Below are positions 14,701-15,378 of a stretch of 15,378 bases of DNA, in pieces. The notes beneath the pieces were generated by a model, which was not told the origin of the DNA, ran no database searches, and saw nothing but the letters and a program-made list of their open reading frames with translations. The DNA comes from Baffinella frigidus. Taxonomy: Eukaryota > Cryptophyceae > Cryptomonadales > Baffinellaceae. Positions within the stretch are counted from its first letter, which is position 1; the number at the start of each line of letters is the position of its first letter. Where the stretch lies: contig MU646801.1 of NCBI GenBank assembly GCA_026770585.1, positions 280,165 through 295,542 of the forward strand, given 5' to 3'. The translations under genes and the position numbers were made by a program.

Positions 14701-15241
14701 GCAGACGAAACGCTACCCCTTGACTCACAGGCGCGGTCAGCGCGAGCTGCACCGCGCGCTGACCGCGCCTGTGAGCAACAATACATTCTGTCTTTCTTCA
14801 CAACGAGTGTGTGATACCTCCCACATGAAACTCCGCCGCCTGCAGCACAGCAGGGTATCCCGCGCTGCATGTGTCTCCTCAACCCTCCTGAACCCTAAAA
14901 CCTAGGTATGGGACTAGACGGTGTTTGGGAGAGAGAACGCGGAGAGGTCAGCCTCGACGCTGGTCGCCAGATGCGAGGCTGCTGCGTCGAGGCTGCTGCT
15001 AGTTGCTCACTATTCTTAACTTCACATGCTGGATATGCGGTACAAATCCGTCAACTTCGGAGCGGGAACGAGCCTGGTCTCGCCAGATTGGTGAGACCAA
15101 ATAGACTGAGACAGAGGTAGGTGTGAGGTGGGATTTGGGAGAGACCGCAGAGAGGTCAGCCTCGGCAGTGGTCGCGCGATGCGAGGCTGCTGCCAGTTGC
15201 TCTCGCTGCCGTACTCCTTCCTCCCGTAATGCGTCCACTTC
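5574..15241 (-). CDS. Large multi-exon coiled-coil protein gene, 5' partial
   Basis: At least 22 exons on the - strand are assembled by eye. Each exon is bounded by (C)AG| and |GT or |GC, and the coding phases agree at all 21 junctions (18 phase 0, one phase 1, two phase 2). The product, about 670 residues here, is rich in Glu, Arg, Ala, Leu and Gln, with heptad-like spacing and almost no Pro or Trp outside the C-terminus. This is what a long alpha-helical coiled coil looks like. No motor, kinase or other catalytic motif is visible. Coiled coils of this kind occur in golgin-like tethers, centrosomal and cytoskeletal rods, and myosin tails, but composition cannot distinguish these. Introns are 121-594 bp and are loaded with telomere-like 7-mers and exon fragments. 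The start lies beyond the right edge. A proposed TGA at 5574-5576 ends the frame. Confidence 0.68.
5829..6050. repeat. Tetranucleotide array, (C/G)AGT and CAGC variants
   Basis: About 45 tetramers (CAGT, CAGC, GAGT, GAGC, with homogeneous GAGT blocks near 5878-5900) run to about 6032, then TGTGAGAGAGAG to the donor of exon 6051-6125. On the sense strand it reads CTCA/CTGA, a pyrimidine-rich intron body. Confidence 0.93.
6051..6125 (-). CDS. Coiled-coil gene, 25-codon exon
   Basis: Acceptor TGCTGATGCAG| and donor GAGCGAAAG|GTCCTC enclose 25 codons in phase 0: LADLVRREAEIMRQRKDAVL, then DLERK. It is strongly helical. An internal CTG|GTAAGG would be a good donor but is read through here. Confidence 0.72.
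6126..6284 (-). other. 159-bp intron composed of 7-bp repeats
   Basis: From 6151 to 6283 every base falls in one unbroken 7-bp register of nineteen units. There are six TCCATTG, one TCCATGG, five TTCCTTG/TTCATTG/TTCATTA, then ATAAGGG, three TTTAGGG, TTTAGAG, TTTGGGG and TTTGGGA. The last unit touches the donor. A less exact TCAGCAT 7-mer pair precedes it at 6131-6144. Nearly the whole intron is a tandem repeat that drifts from a TCCATTG form to the telomeric form. Confidence 0.88.
6285..6351 (-). CDS. Coiled-coil gene, 67-base exon
   Basis: Acceptor CCTGAACAG| gives one base completing Arg, then TVMRLRQLLEASEKRAQENK, then DQ and donor |GTCCCAAACC. The intron becomes 7-mer repeat within two bases of GT. 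Heptad-like leucines (L, L, L) are evident. Confidence 0.75.
6352..6766. other. Intron with few telomere motifs
   Basis: The intron holds a GGGTTTCGGGTTTCGGG motif at 6359-6375, an AGTAGTAC-type short repeat cluster at 6627-6668 (AGTACTAGTAGCACAGTAGT, onward), and a CTT/GAA tract at 6722-6756. No exon is seen in about 415 bp. Confidence 0.55.
6767..6840 (-). CDS. Coiled-coil gene, exon ending in phase 2
   Basis: Acceptor TCTCGCGCAG| and donor CAAGACAG|GTGCCC enclose 74 bases: ELNEALVSALSDKAASVAHE, then EQQD plus AG. The AG joins the G that begins exon 6285-6351 to give Arg, keeping the frame. A GAA/GAAGA-rich run lies just past the donor (6725-6754). Confidence 0.74.
6929..6967. repeat. CTCA microsatellite and CGACTCA 7-mer array
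   Basis: CACTCACTCACTCA is followed by three CGACTCA units. On the sense (-) strand this is GTGAGTCGTGAGTCGTGAGT, a string of 5' splice-site-like motifs directly downstream of the duplicated exon 6968-7004. Confidence 0.9.
6968..7004 (-). pseudogene. Duplicate of exon 6767-6840 5' half
   Basis: CTCGCGAGCAG|GAGCTGAACGAGG, continuing to CTCTCTGAC, encodes ELNEALVRALSD against ELNEALVSALSD of the downstream exon. It runs into A|GTGAGTCGTGAGTC, a tandem series of perfect donor-like motifs, but the phase there (1) does not fit the next exon. It might act as an alternative or decoy exon. Confidence 0.72.
7246..7352 (-). pseudogene. Donor-end fragments related to exon 7383-7454
   Basis: On the - strand ATTGCTGCTAG|GTCCGCG (about 7328-7346) and ACTGCCGCCAG|GTCCGCT (about 7243-7261) resemble the exon end GCGCCGCTGCCAG|GTCTG. 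A weaker GATTGCTGCCAG|CTCCGG lies at about 7294. These are short, so assignment is tentative. Confidence 0.5.
7383..7454 (-). CDS. Coiled-coil gene, 24-codon exon
   Basis: Acceptor GGTCTCGGCAG| and donor CGCTGCCAG|GTCTGT enclose 24 codons in phase 0: MATQSARAVEEARAANVRLE, then RRCQ. It is the intact member of a set. Two 5'-end copies lie upstream (7521-7626), and donor-end copies (GCTGCTAG|GTCCGC near 7333, TGCCGCCAG|GTCCGC near 7246) lie downstream. Confidence 0.72.
7521..7626 (-). pseudogene. Two partial copies of exon 7383-7454 5' end
   Basis: CTGGCAG|ATGGCGACCCACGGG (from 7626) and TTCGGCAG|ATGGCCACGCAGAGT (from 7544) copy CTCGGCAG|ATGGCGACACAGAGC. They encode MATHGARALEEAW and MATQSARLDAQ against MATQSARAVEEAR. 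The preceding intron segment, GAGG(C/T)GGTATGC, continuing to ACACCG, is duplicated too, giving a period of about 85-90 bp. Confidence 0.85.
7642..8017. other. Intronic stretch, mostly unique sequence
   Basis: This is part of the intron 7455-8017. A brief C-strand telomere motif (AAACCCTAAACC at 7675-7686) opposes the usual polarity. The motifs ATGACGGAAG(A/G)CAGG (7688 and 7893) and ATTCCGGCAT (7732 and 7749) recur, and AAGTAACA/AAGTACATG short repeats lie at 7880-7970. No exon is seen. Confidence 0.5.
8018..8128 (-). CDS. Coiled-coil gene, 37-codon exon
   Basis: Acceptor GAAATACAG| and donor AGCAAGGAG|GTTCAC enclose 37 codons in phase 0: ERVKAAEESEGGSKSELASL, then LDAHDQLQGKWRAASKE. Charged helical sequence with a short Gly/Ser break. 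Confidence 0.75.
8129..8341. repeat. Highly diverged telomere-like intron sequence
   Basis: GTTTGAGGGTTAGGGTTCGGGG, GGTTGGGGATTGGGGTTTGG and similar G/T-rich units fill most of the intron 8129-8357. They appear to be older versions of the arrays in neighbouring introns. Confidence 0.7.
8358..8397 (-). CDS. Coiled-coil gene, 40-base exon with GC donor
   Basis: The first base completes Arg (AG|G), followed by FRSTCKGQIEEMQ and |GCACGC. No GT lies before a stop in this frame, so a GC donor is proposed, as at 13572. Exit phase 0 matches exon 8018-8128. Confidence 0.6.
8398..8518 (-). other. 121-bp intron made of telomere repeats, flanked by 10-bp direct repeat
   Basis: Of 121 bases, 105 (8402-8506) are fifteen consecutive 7-mers in one register: TTCAGGG, nine TTTAGGG, then TTTAGAT, TGTAGGG, TGTAGGA, TTTAGGG, TGTAGGG. 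CGGAACCTGG occurs at both ends (8392-8401 and 8513-8522), and the AG|GT and AG|G splice positions lie at the same point in each copy. Removing one copy and the array leaves an uninterrupted MARFRSTCKG reading frame. Confidence 0.88.
8519..8573 (-). CDS. Coiled-coil gene, 55-base exon, phase 1 to phase 2
   Basis: After GTTCTGGGCAG| the exon completes Glu, then encodes WGTAAEAKEREFEERMA, and leaves AG before |GTTCCG. The overhangs fit both neighbours exactly (G+AA and AG+G). This is the best test that the eye-made model is right. The donor lies in the 10-bp direct repeat that flanks the next intron. Confidence 0.7.
8551..8660 (-). repeat. Duplicated splice-acceptor segment
   Basis: 8551-8580 (CCGCCGCCGTGCCCCATTCT, then GCCCA) recurs with few changes at 8632-8660 (CCGCCACCGTGCCCCACTCT, then GCCCA). 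On the - strand each provides a TGGGCAG acceptor. The left one starts exon 8519-8573. Confidence 0.82.
8882..8963 (-). CDS. Coiled-coil gene, exon ending in phase 1
   Basis: Acceptor CCCTGGCAG| and donor GAAGCTG|GTCAAT enclose 82 bases: LEEDLIMSQEAKSNLSLQVA, then SLERREA plus one base. The leftover G joins AA at the start of exon 8519-8573 to make Glu, so the phases agree. An in-frame CAAGTCGCGTCCTTGGAA reproduces uninterrupted the sequence that in the 10389-10762 copies forms the CAG|GTCGCGTCC intron-exon junction. Confidence 0.68.
9127..9160. repeat. Perfect 34-bp palindrome
   Basis: TGAAACGATGCTGCAAC is followed immediately by its exact reverse complement, with no spacer. It lies inside the intron 8964-9464. 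Perfect palindromes of this length are prone to deletion, so persistence suggests recent origin or function. Confidence 0.97.
9355..9452. repeat. Degenerate telomere-like array in intron
   Basis: TTTATGG, TTTTGGG, TGTGGGG, TGTAGGG, TTCAGGG, TGTAAGG and GTGTTGA variants with an approximate 7-bp spacing lie up to the donor of exon 9465-9602. A related stretch of GTGTTTA/GTGTTCA variants is at 8980-9045. Confidence 0.78.
9465..9602 (-). CDS. Coiled-coil gene, 46-codon exon
   Basis: Acceptor GGTACCCGCAG| and donor GTCAAACAG|GTTGCG enclose 46 codons in phase 0: ATTERDNANHGHKAMELSAR, then RQQAQWEQEHVQTNTQLEAL, then GRRVKQ. It is the longest internal exon that cannot be subdivided. The last bases and donor, CAAACAGGTTGCG, are shared with exon 9856-9951, suggesting common origin of the exon ends. 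Confidence 0.75.
9640..9720 (+). other. Coiled-coil-like reading frame in opposite orientation
   Basis: Inside the intron 9603-9855 the + strand reads NERRVEKLAAEVVREMALL. Its composition is that of the - strand exons, whereas its own - strand frames are not helical. An inverted exon fragment would explain it, but no clear source exon or matching splice sites were found. Confidence 0.4.
9811..9862. repeat. 26-bp perfect tandem duplication carrying a 5' splice site
   Basis: 9811-9836 and 9837-9862 are identical (GGTGGGAGGGGCCCGCAACC, then TGTTTG). Each contains the complement of AAACAG|GTTGCGGGCC. Using the distal donor would add 26 nt and shift the frame, so the proximal site is assumed. Confidence 0.95.
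9856..9951 (-). CDS. Coiled-coil gene, 32-codon exon
   Basis: Acceptor TTGTACTCAG| and donor CTCAAACAG|GTTGCG enclose 32 codons in phase 0: ESEAEKMARDGPGGNVGRLS, then REVEELSLKLKQ. A Gly/Pro hinge interrupts two helical stretches. The donor is duplicated 26 bp downstream (9811-9862), so two identical GT sites are in tandem. Confidence 0.74.
10038..10154. repeat. Higher-order minisatellite, 41-bp dimers of TTTAGCCTGTCCC units
   Basis: 20-bp units ending GCCCTCA alternate with 21-bp units ending AGGCACC or AGGCACT. This gives two full 41-bp dimers (10054-10094 and 10095-10135) plus partial units on both sides. Each begins TTTAGCCTGT. The array lies inside the intron 9952-10388. Confidence 0.93.
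10389..10442 (-). CDS. Coiled-coil gene, 18-codon exon
   Basis: Acceptor GATGGGCAG| and donor TCTGCG|GTACCC enclose 18 codons in phase 0: VACLEADKERLVRDRQSA. The intron begins with a C-run (GTACCCCCCCC). Two partial copies of its 5' end, each with a CAG acceptor, lie upstream at 10535-10560 and 10733-10760. Confidence 0.65.
10533..10762 (-). pseudogene. Two partial copies of exon 10389-10442 5' end
   Basis: On the - strand GGGGCAG|GTCGCGTCCCTGG, then AGGCGGAC, and TATGCAG|GTCGCGTCCTCGG, then AAACGGAC, copy CAG|GTGGCGTGCCTGG, then AGGCAGAC. They encode VASLEAD and VASSETD against VACLEAD. The flanking CCCGAAA(A/G)TCAGTAGCTGCT block is also duplicated (10453 and 10655), giving a unit of roughly 200 bp. 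Neither copy has an obvious donor. Confidence 0.8.
10763..10851. repeat. Telomere-like array in intron
   Basis: TTTGGGG, TTTAGGG (three units), then diverged GTTGAGGGC, TTTAAGG and TGTAGGG variants reach the donor of exon 10854-10946. Confidence 0.88.
10854..10946 (-). CDS. Coiled-coil gene, 31-codon exon
   Basis: Acceptor CACGGAGCAG| and donor GACCAG|GTGCCC enclose 31 codons in phase 0: ARSEETVASVRGKYRQQKTA, then LEQQITSLQDQ. It is clearly amphipathic and Gln-rich at its end. The donor continues as CCTACACCCTAAACC, i.e. telomere-like repeat from the seventh intron base. Confidence 0.76.
11030..11077 (-). pseudogene. Duplicate 5' part of exon 10854-10946 with a stop codon
   Basis: The - strand CCGGCAG|GCGCGGTAAGAGGAG, continuing to GCGGGGCAAGTAC, copies the acceptor and first 45 bases of the exon. 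TCA (Ser) has become TAA, so frame 1 stops at codon 3. The same change creates GCGCG|GTAAGA, a consensus-like donor. Confidence 0.82.
11213..11299. repeat. TTTAGGG array in intron
   Basis: More than ten 7-mers, including five consecutive TTTAGGG units near 11238-11273, with TTTGGTA variants before them and TTTAAGG/TTTAGGGA after. It ends a few bases from the donor of exon 11305-11364. Confidence 0.93.
11305..11364 (-). CDS. Coiled-coil gene, 20-codon exon
   Basis: Acceptor TTGGTGGCAG| and donor GCCCAG|GTCGCT enclose 20 codons in phase 0: AREIGRL-type sequence reading ARREIGRLSDKLREVLVEAQ. The donor continues CTCAACCCTAA straight into a telomere-like array. Upstream, the intron has a palindromic GTCGAC-rich region (11377-11435) with repeated CGTCAACTTT motifs. 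Confidence 0.7.
11806..11880. repeat. TTTAGGG/TGTAGGG array in intron
   Basis: About ten 7-mers in one register: TTTAGGG units with one TTTAGGGA variant, then four homogeneous TGTAGGG units adjoining the donor at 11886-11887. The block of identical variants shows local homogenisation by slippage or unequal exchange. Confidence 0.92.
11888..11959 (-). CDS. Coiled-coil gene, 24-codon exon
   Basis: Acceptor CGTCCCGCAG| and donor AAGCAG|GTATAC enclose 24 codons in phase 0: ARRLEEAADEYQLSSDQAQA, then LEKQ. The donor passes directly into four TGTAGGG units, then TTTAGGG units. The acceptor lies in the inverted repeat described at 11958-12268. Confidence 0.72.
11958..12268. repeat. 25-bp perfect inverted repeat linking an exon and the next acceptor
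   Basis: 11958-11982 and 12244-12268 are exact reverse complements (core CTGCGGGACGCGAGTACC). The right copy is coding sequence for LRDASTQL in exon 12204-12287. The left copy supplies the last 22 intron bases before, and the splice acceptor CCCGCAG|GC of, exon 11888-11959. The acceptor of one exon is therefore the reverse complement of codons in the preceding exon. Confidence 0.95.
12030..12196. repeat. Degenerate telomere-like array in intron
   Basis: TTTAGGG, TGTAGGG, TTTGGGG and GTGTCGG variants in imperfect 7-bp register fill much of the intron next to the donor at 12203. On the sense strand they read CCCTAAA, CCCTACA and CCCGACA. Confidence 0.85.
12204..12287 (-). CDS. Coiled-coil gene, 28-codon exon
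   Basis: Acceptor ATACGAGCAG| and donor GCCCAG|GTCCGC enclose 28 codons (four heptads) in phase 0: AEELERSLRDASTQLTESRA, then REETLKAQ. This is a textbook coiled-coil stretch. Fragments of the exon reappear in the neighbouring introns: CGCTCGTATATA at 12331 and CAGCTGGGTCTCG at 12369, plus an inverted 25-bp copy at 11958-11982. Confidence 0.75.
12561..12617 (-). CDS. Coiled-coil gene, 19-codon exon
   Basis: Acceptor GTGAGGGCAG| and donor CGTCGCCAG|GTCACC enclose 19 codons in phase 0: ERRARAAADEAFTTELRRQ. The acceptor and first codons recur upstream at 12683-12704 (GGGGGCAG|GAGCGGCTTCTCGAG), a likely 5'-end duplicate. Confidence 0.65.
12773..12834. repeat. Perfect 31-bp tandem duplication
   Basis: AACATGCCACACCCAAACAT, continuing to CCGTCTC, occurs twice back to back (12773-12803 and 12804-12834) with no difference. 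Identity indicates a recent event inside the intron 12618-13211. Confidence 0.95.
12877..12924. repeat. 24-bp tandem duplication
   Basis: GTTTTGAAAAGGAGGGGAAA, then ACAA or GCAA, occurs at 12877-12900 and 12901-12924 with one difference. It is another young duplication in the same intron. Confidence 0.95.
12949..13015 (-). CDS. Possible extra coiled-coil exon, phase mismatch
   Basis: After CTCGGCTTCAG| the - strand reads DLRLALGLIDARDAMLEIQT, then HQ, a plausible amphipathic helix. The entry would be phase 2, while neighbours are phase 0, and no clear GT donor follows CATCAG. It may be a decayed or alternative exon. It is left out of the assembled frame. Confidence 0.3.
13088..13130 (-). pseudogene. 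Duplicate of the 3' end of exon 13212-13307
   Basis: The - strand encodes NTALATARHETE|GTGAGA, against NTALAASKHENE|GTGCGA in the exon. The flanking CTCGGCTTCAGGG segment is also duplicated (13003-13040 against 13176-13210), so the duplication unit is about 150-170 bp and reaches across the intron. Confidence 0.8.
13212..13307 (-). CDS. Coiled-coil gene, 32-codon exon
   Basis: Acceptor TGGATCAG| and donor AATGAG|GTGCGA enclose 32 codons in phase 0: GERVRSRREEAEGGAALAAA, then NTALAASKHENE. A run of G (GAGGGGGGGGCG) in the coding strand could be a sequencing weak spot, but the frame stays open. The 3' half with its donor is duplicated at 13088-13130. Confidence 0.68.
13384..13529 (-). pseudogene. 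Two decayed copies of an exon 3' end within a telomere-like array
   Basis: Between TTTAGGG-type arrays the - strand shows GAGAGCGCGCTGCAG|ACAACCCC (13507-13529) and GCGCGCTGCAG|GCCGTTCC (13384-13400). Both resemble GAGACCGCCCTACAG|GCAACCCC of exon 13572-13640. The middle copy has lost the GC/GT dinucleotide. The repeats of intervening 7-mers suggest the exon end and array were amplified together. Confidence 0.6.
13434..13505. repeat. TTTAGGG array in intron 13308-13571
   Basis: About ten TTTAGGG units, with one TCCAGGG variant, lie in one register. Together with TTTGGGG/TTTCGGG units at 13319-13380 they make this 264-bp intron mostly telomere-like, interrupted by the two exon-end fragments at 13384-13529. 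Confidence 0.94.
13572..13640 (-). CDS. Coiled-coil gene, 23-codon exon with GC donor
   Basis: Acceptor CTCATCCAG| and donor CTACAG|GCAACC enclose 23 codons in phase 0: VKRVMGESSEQRRAAEANET, then ALQ. The donor dinucleotide is GC rather than GT. GC-AG introns are a known minority class and are common in some protists such as dinoflagellates. Related donor ends recur at 13507-13529 and 13384-13400. Confidence 0.62.
13649..13772. repeat. Telomere-like array with an internal polarity flip
   Basis: TTTAGGG and variants run from 13649 to 13755 and then switch to AAACCCTAAACCC at 13759-13771. The two arms could pair. It is one of few places right of 6 kb with the C-strand on +. Confidence 0.85.
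13783..13927. repeat. CCGGGTT/TTTCGGG variant arrays
   Basis: 7-mer variants TTCCGGG, CTCCGGG, TTTCGGG, GTTCGGG and GGTATGG flank both the duplicated exon end and the donor of exon 13930-14034. Their locally shared CGGG core differs from arrays in other introns. Confidence 0.8.
13816..13858 (-). pseudogene. Duplicate of the 3' end of exon 13930-14034
   Basis: On the - strand CCAAAGTCCTTGCCACAG, then ATCTTGAGGAGTGCCGC, then TCTGAG|GTACCC repeats the exon's last 40 bases and donor. It encodes KVLATDLEECRSE instead of KVLATELEECRTE. The changes are conservative and the frame and GT donor remain intact. It sits about 70 bp past the first donor, separated only by TTTCGGG-type repeats. Confidence 0.85.
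13930..14034 (-). CDS. Coiled-coil gene, 35-codon exon
   Basis: Acceptor CCGGAGCAG| and donor CACCGAG|GTATAC enclose 35 codons in phase 0, AAMRDQENIRLRMELQASAK, then EAKVLATELEECRTE. The 35-residue length is five full heptads. The donor leads within a few bases into CCCGAAAC-type 7-mers. The 3' end is duplicated at 13816-13858. Confidence 0.75.
14283..14322. repeat. Short C-strand telomere-like array
   Basis: CACTAAACCCTAAACATAAA, then CCCTGAACACAGCCCCTAAACC. Polarity is opposite to most arrays in this gene. Confidence 0.8.
14325..14362 (-). pseudogene. Partial copy of an exon 3' end with donor (copy 3)
   Basis: A third copy reads GATGATGCCACCCTCG, then ATATGCGCCAGCAG|GTTCTCGG on the - strand, immediately before a short C-strand telomere array at 14283-14322. 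Three donor-bearing ends spaced by 90-115 bp could act as alternative terminal fragments, or may simply be decayed copies. Confidence 0.78.
14441..14480 (-). pseudogene. Partial copy of an exon 3' end with donor (copy 2)
   Basis: On the - strand, GGCGATACCGAGACCCCTCTCG, then ATATGCGCCAACAG|GTCTCG, repeats the last bases and donor of exon 14538-14768 (GGCGATACTGCCGCTCTCG, then ATGTGCGCCAGCAG|GTCC). The encoded end (DMRQQ) is preserved and the donor is intact. Confidence 0.78.
14538..14768 (-). CDS. Coiled-coil gene, 77-codon exon (or two exons)
   Basis: Acceptor GCTCACAG| and donor CGCCAGCAG|GTCCTG leave 77 open codons in phase 0. The interior repeats itself: VSSATGEQRALGG and VRSATAEQRARDS are clearly related, so the exon contains a tandem duplication. 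An internal GAGCAG|GTGCGG at 14613-14615 would give a shorter 25-codon exon 14612-14538 that is also phase 0, so both models fit. The first 40 bases form a hairpin with the splice acceptor (see the inverted repeat at 14724-14775). Confidence 0.55.
14724..14775. repeat. Perfect 21-bp inverted repeat spanning a 3' splice site
   Basis: The arms 14724-14744 and 14755-14775 (CTCACAGGCGCGGTCAGCGC plus one base) are exact reverse complements around a 10-bp loop. The right arm holds the acceptor CACAG|GC of exon 14538-14768, and the left arm is an inverted copy inside the exon. A transcript would fold the acceptor into a very stable GC-rich stem. Confidence 0.95.
14926..15007 (-). pseudogene. Degraded duplicate of exon 15146-15241
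   Basis: On the - strand GAGCAACTAGCAGCAGCCTCG and the string GTCGAGGCTGACCTCTC match the exon to the right, including the downstream TCTCTCCCAAA. A 14-bp internal duplication of GCAGCAGCCTCGA breaks the frame. The GCG|GTCTCT donor has become GCGTTCTCT. It is a partial copy and probably not used. Confidence 0.75.
15146..15241 (-). CDS. Coiled-coil gene, first exon in window
   Basis: Acceptor GGTGACCAG| and donor TCTGCG|GTCTCT enclose 32 codons in phase 0: EVDALREEGVRQREQLAAAS, then HRATTAEADLSA. It is strongly helical and Glu/Arg/Ala-rich. A degraded second copy of its 3' two-thirds plus donor lies at 14926-15007. A TTTAGGG/TGTAGGG array flanks its 5' side at 15270-15325. Confidence 0.68.
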
Positions 15242-15269
15242 CTGGTCACCGGGAAGGGGGGGGCAGCCT

Positions 15270-15325
15270 TCAGGGTTTAGGGTTCAGGGTGTAGGGTTTA
15301 GGGTGTAGGGTGTAGGGTGTAGGGG
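15270..15325. repeat. TTTAGGG/TGTAGGG array at right edge
   Basis: TTCAGGG, TTTAGGG, TTCAGGG, TGTAGGG, TTTAGGG, then four TGTAGGG units in one register, within the presumed intron upstream of the first exon in the window. The sequence after it (15326-15378) shows no certain exon. Confidence 0.92.
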
Positions 15326-15378
15326 TTTCTGGGGAGAGAGAGGAGGGGGCAGGATCAGCACAGGGGGCGGTCCAGCGA

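Noticed and set aside
14818-14839. Possible 22-base exon AAEFHVG with CTGCAG| and |GTATCA
   Set aside because: Too short to judge, and its phase (0 to 1) does not fit exon 14538-14768.
1-15378. Retrotransposon or DNA transposon genes
   Set aside because: No reverse transcriptase, integrase or transposase motif was seen on either strand, and no terminal repeats with target duplications beyond those described.

Overview
This window is the end of a eukaryotic chromosome. The + strand opens with nine uninterrupted CCCTAAA units (TTTAGGG read toward the end), which then decay into variant 7-mers over about 300 bp. TTTAGGG telomeres occur in plants and in many algae and other protists, including dinoflagellates, chromerids and cryptophytes. 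The many short introns, GC-rich coding exons and occasional GC-AG introns suggest an alga or other protist. The sequence does not allow a species call. No bacterial-type genes, rRNA, tRNA, CRISPR array or transposase were recognised.

Layout. 1-300 is the telomere and its degenerate edge. 301-1000 has no recognisable gene. 1018-1118 is a diverged second copy of the 181-282 telomere-edge block. About 1.7-2.8 kb holds at least two exons of a + strand gene of unknown function. About 2.8-5.57 kb is a repeat-rich stretch between two convergent genes, with a CCCT run, 7-mer arrays and a 34-nt-armed hairpin. From 5574 to beyond the right edge, the - strand carries one large, finely split gene.

The main gene. 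Reading the - strand exon by exon gives at least 22 short exons, mostly 18-46 codons. Nearly all start after CAG and end at GT, with two ending at GC. Their phases fit together without a conflict: 18 of 21 introns are phase 0, and the three others match across both partners. The conceptual product covers about 670 residues inside the window. It is rich in E, R, A, L and Q and reads as continuous alpha-helical coiled coil. It ends at a TGA at 5574-5576 if the last exon reads through. The 5' end lies outside the window.

The unusual biology is in the introns. Many are made largely of TTTAGGG-like 7-mers (CCCTAAA in the sense strand), often starting within about ten bases of the donor. In two introns (6126-6284 and 8398-8518) one unbroken 7-bp register fills most of the intron. 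Intron 8398-8518 is flanked by a 10-bp direct repeat that contains AG|GT at both ends, as expected for insertion of telomeric repeats into an exon. The introns also hold diverged partial copies of neighbouring exon ends, with their splice sites, and two inverted repeats are centred on 3' splice sites. The window therefore looks like a place where a subtelomeric coiled-coil gene has been split and reshaped by telomere-repeat insertion and short duplications. The structure is inferred by eye and needs transcript evidence.
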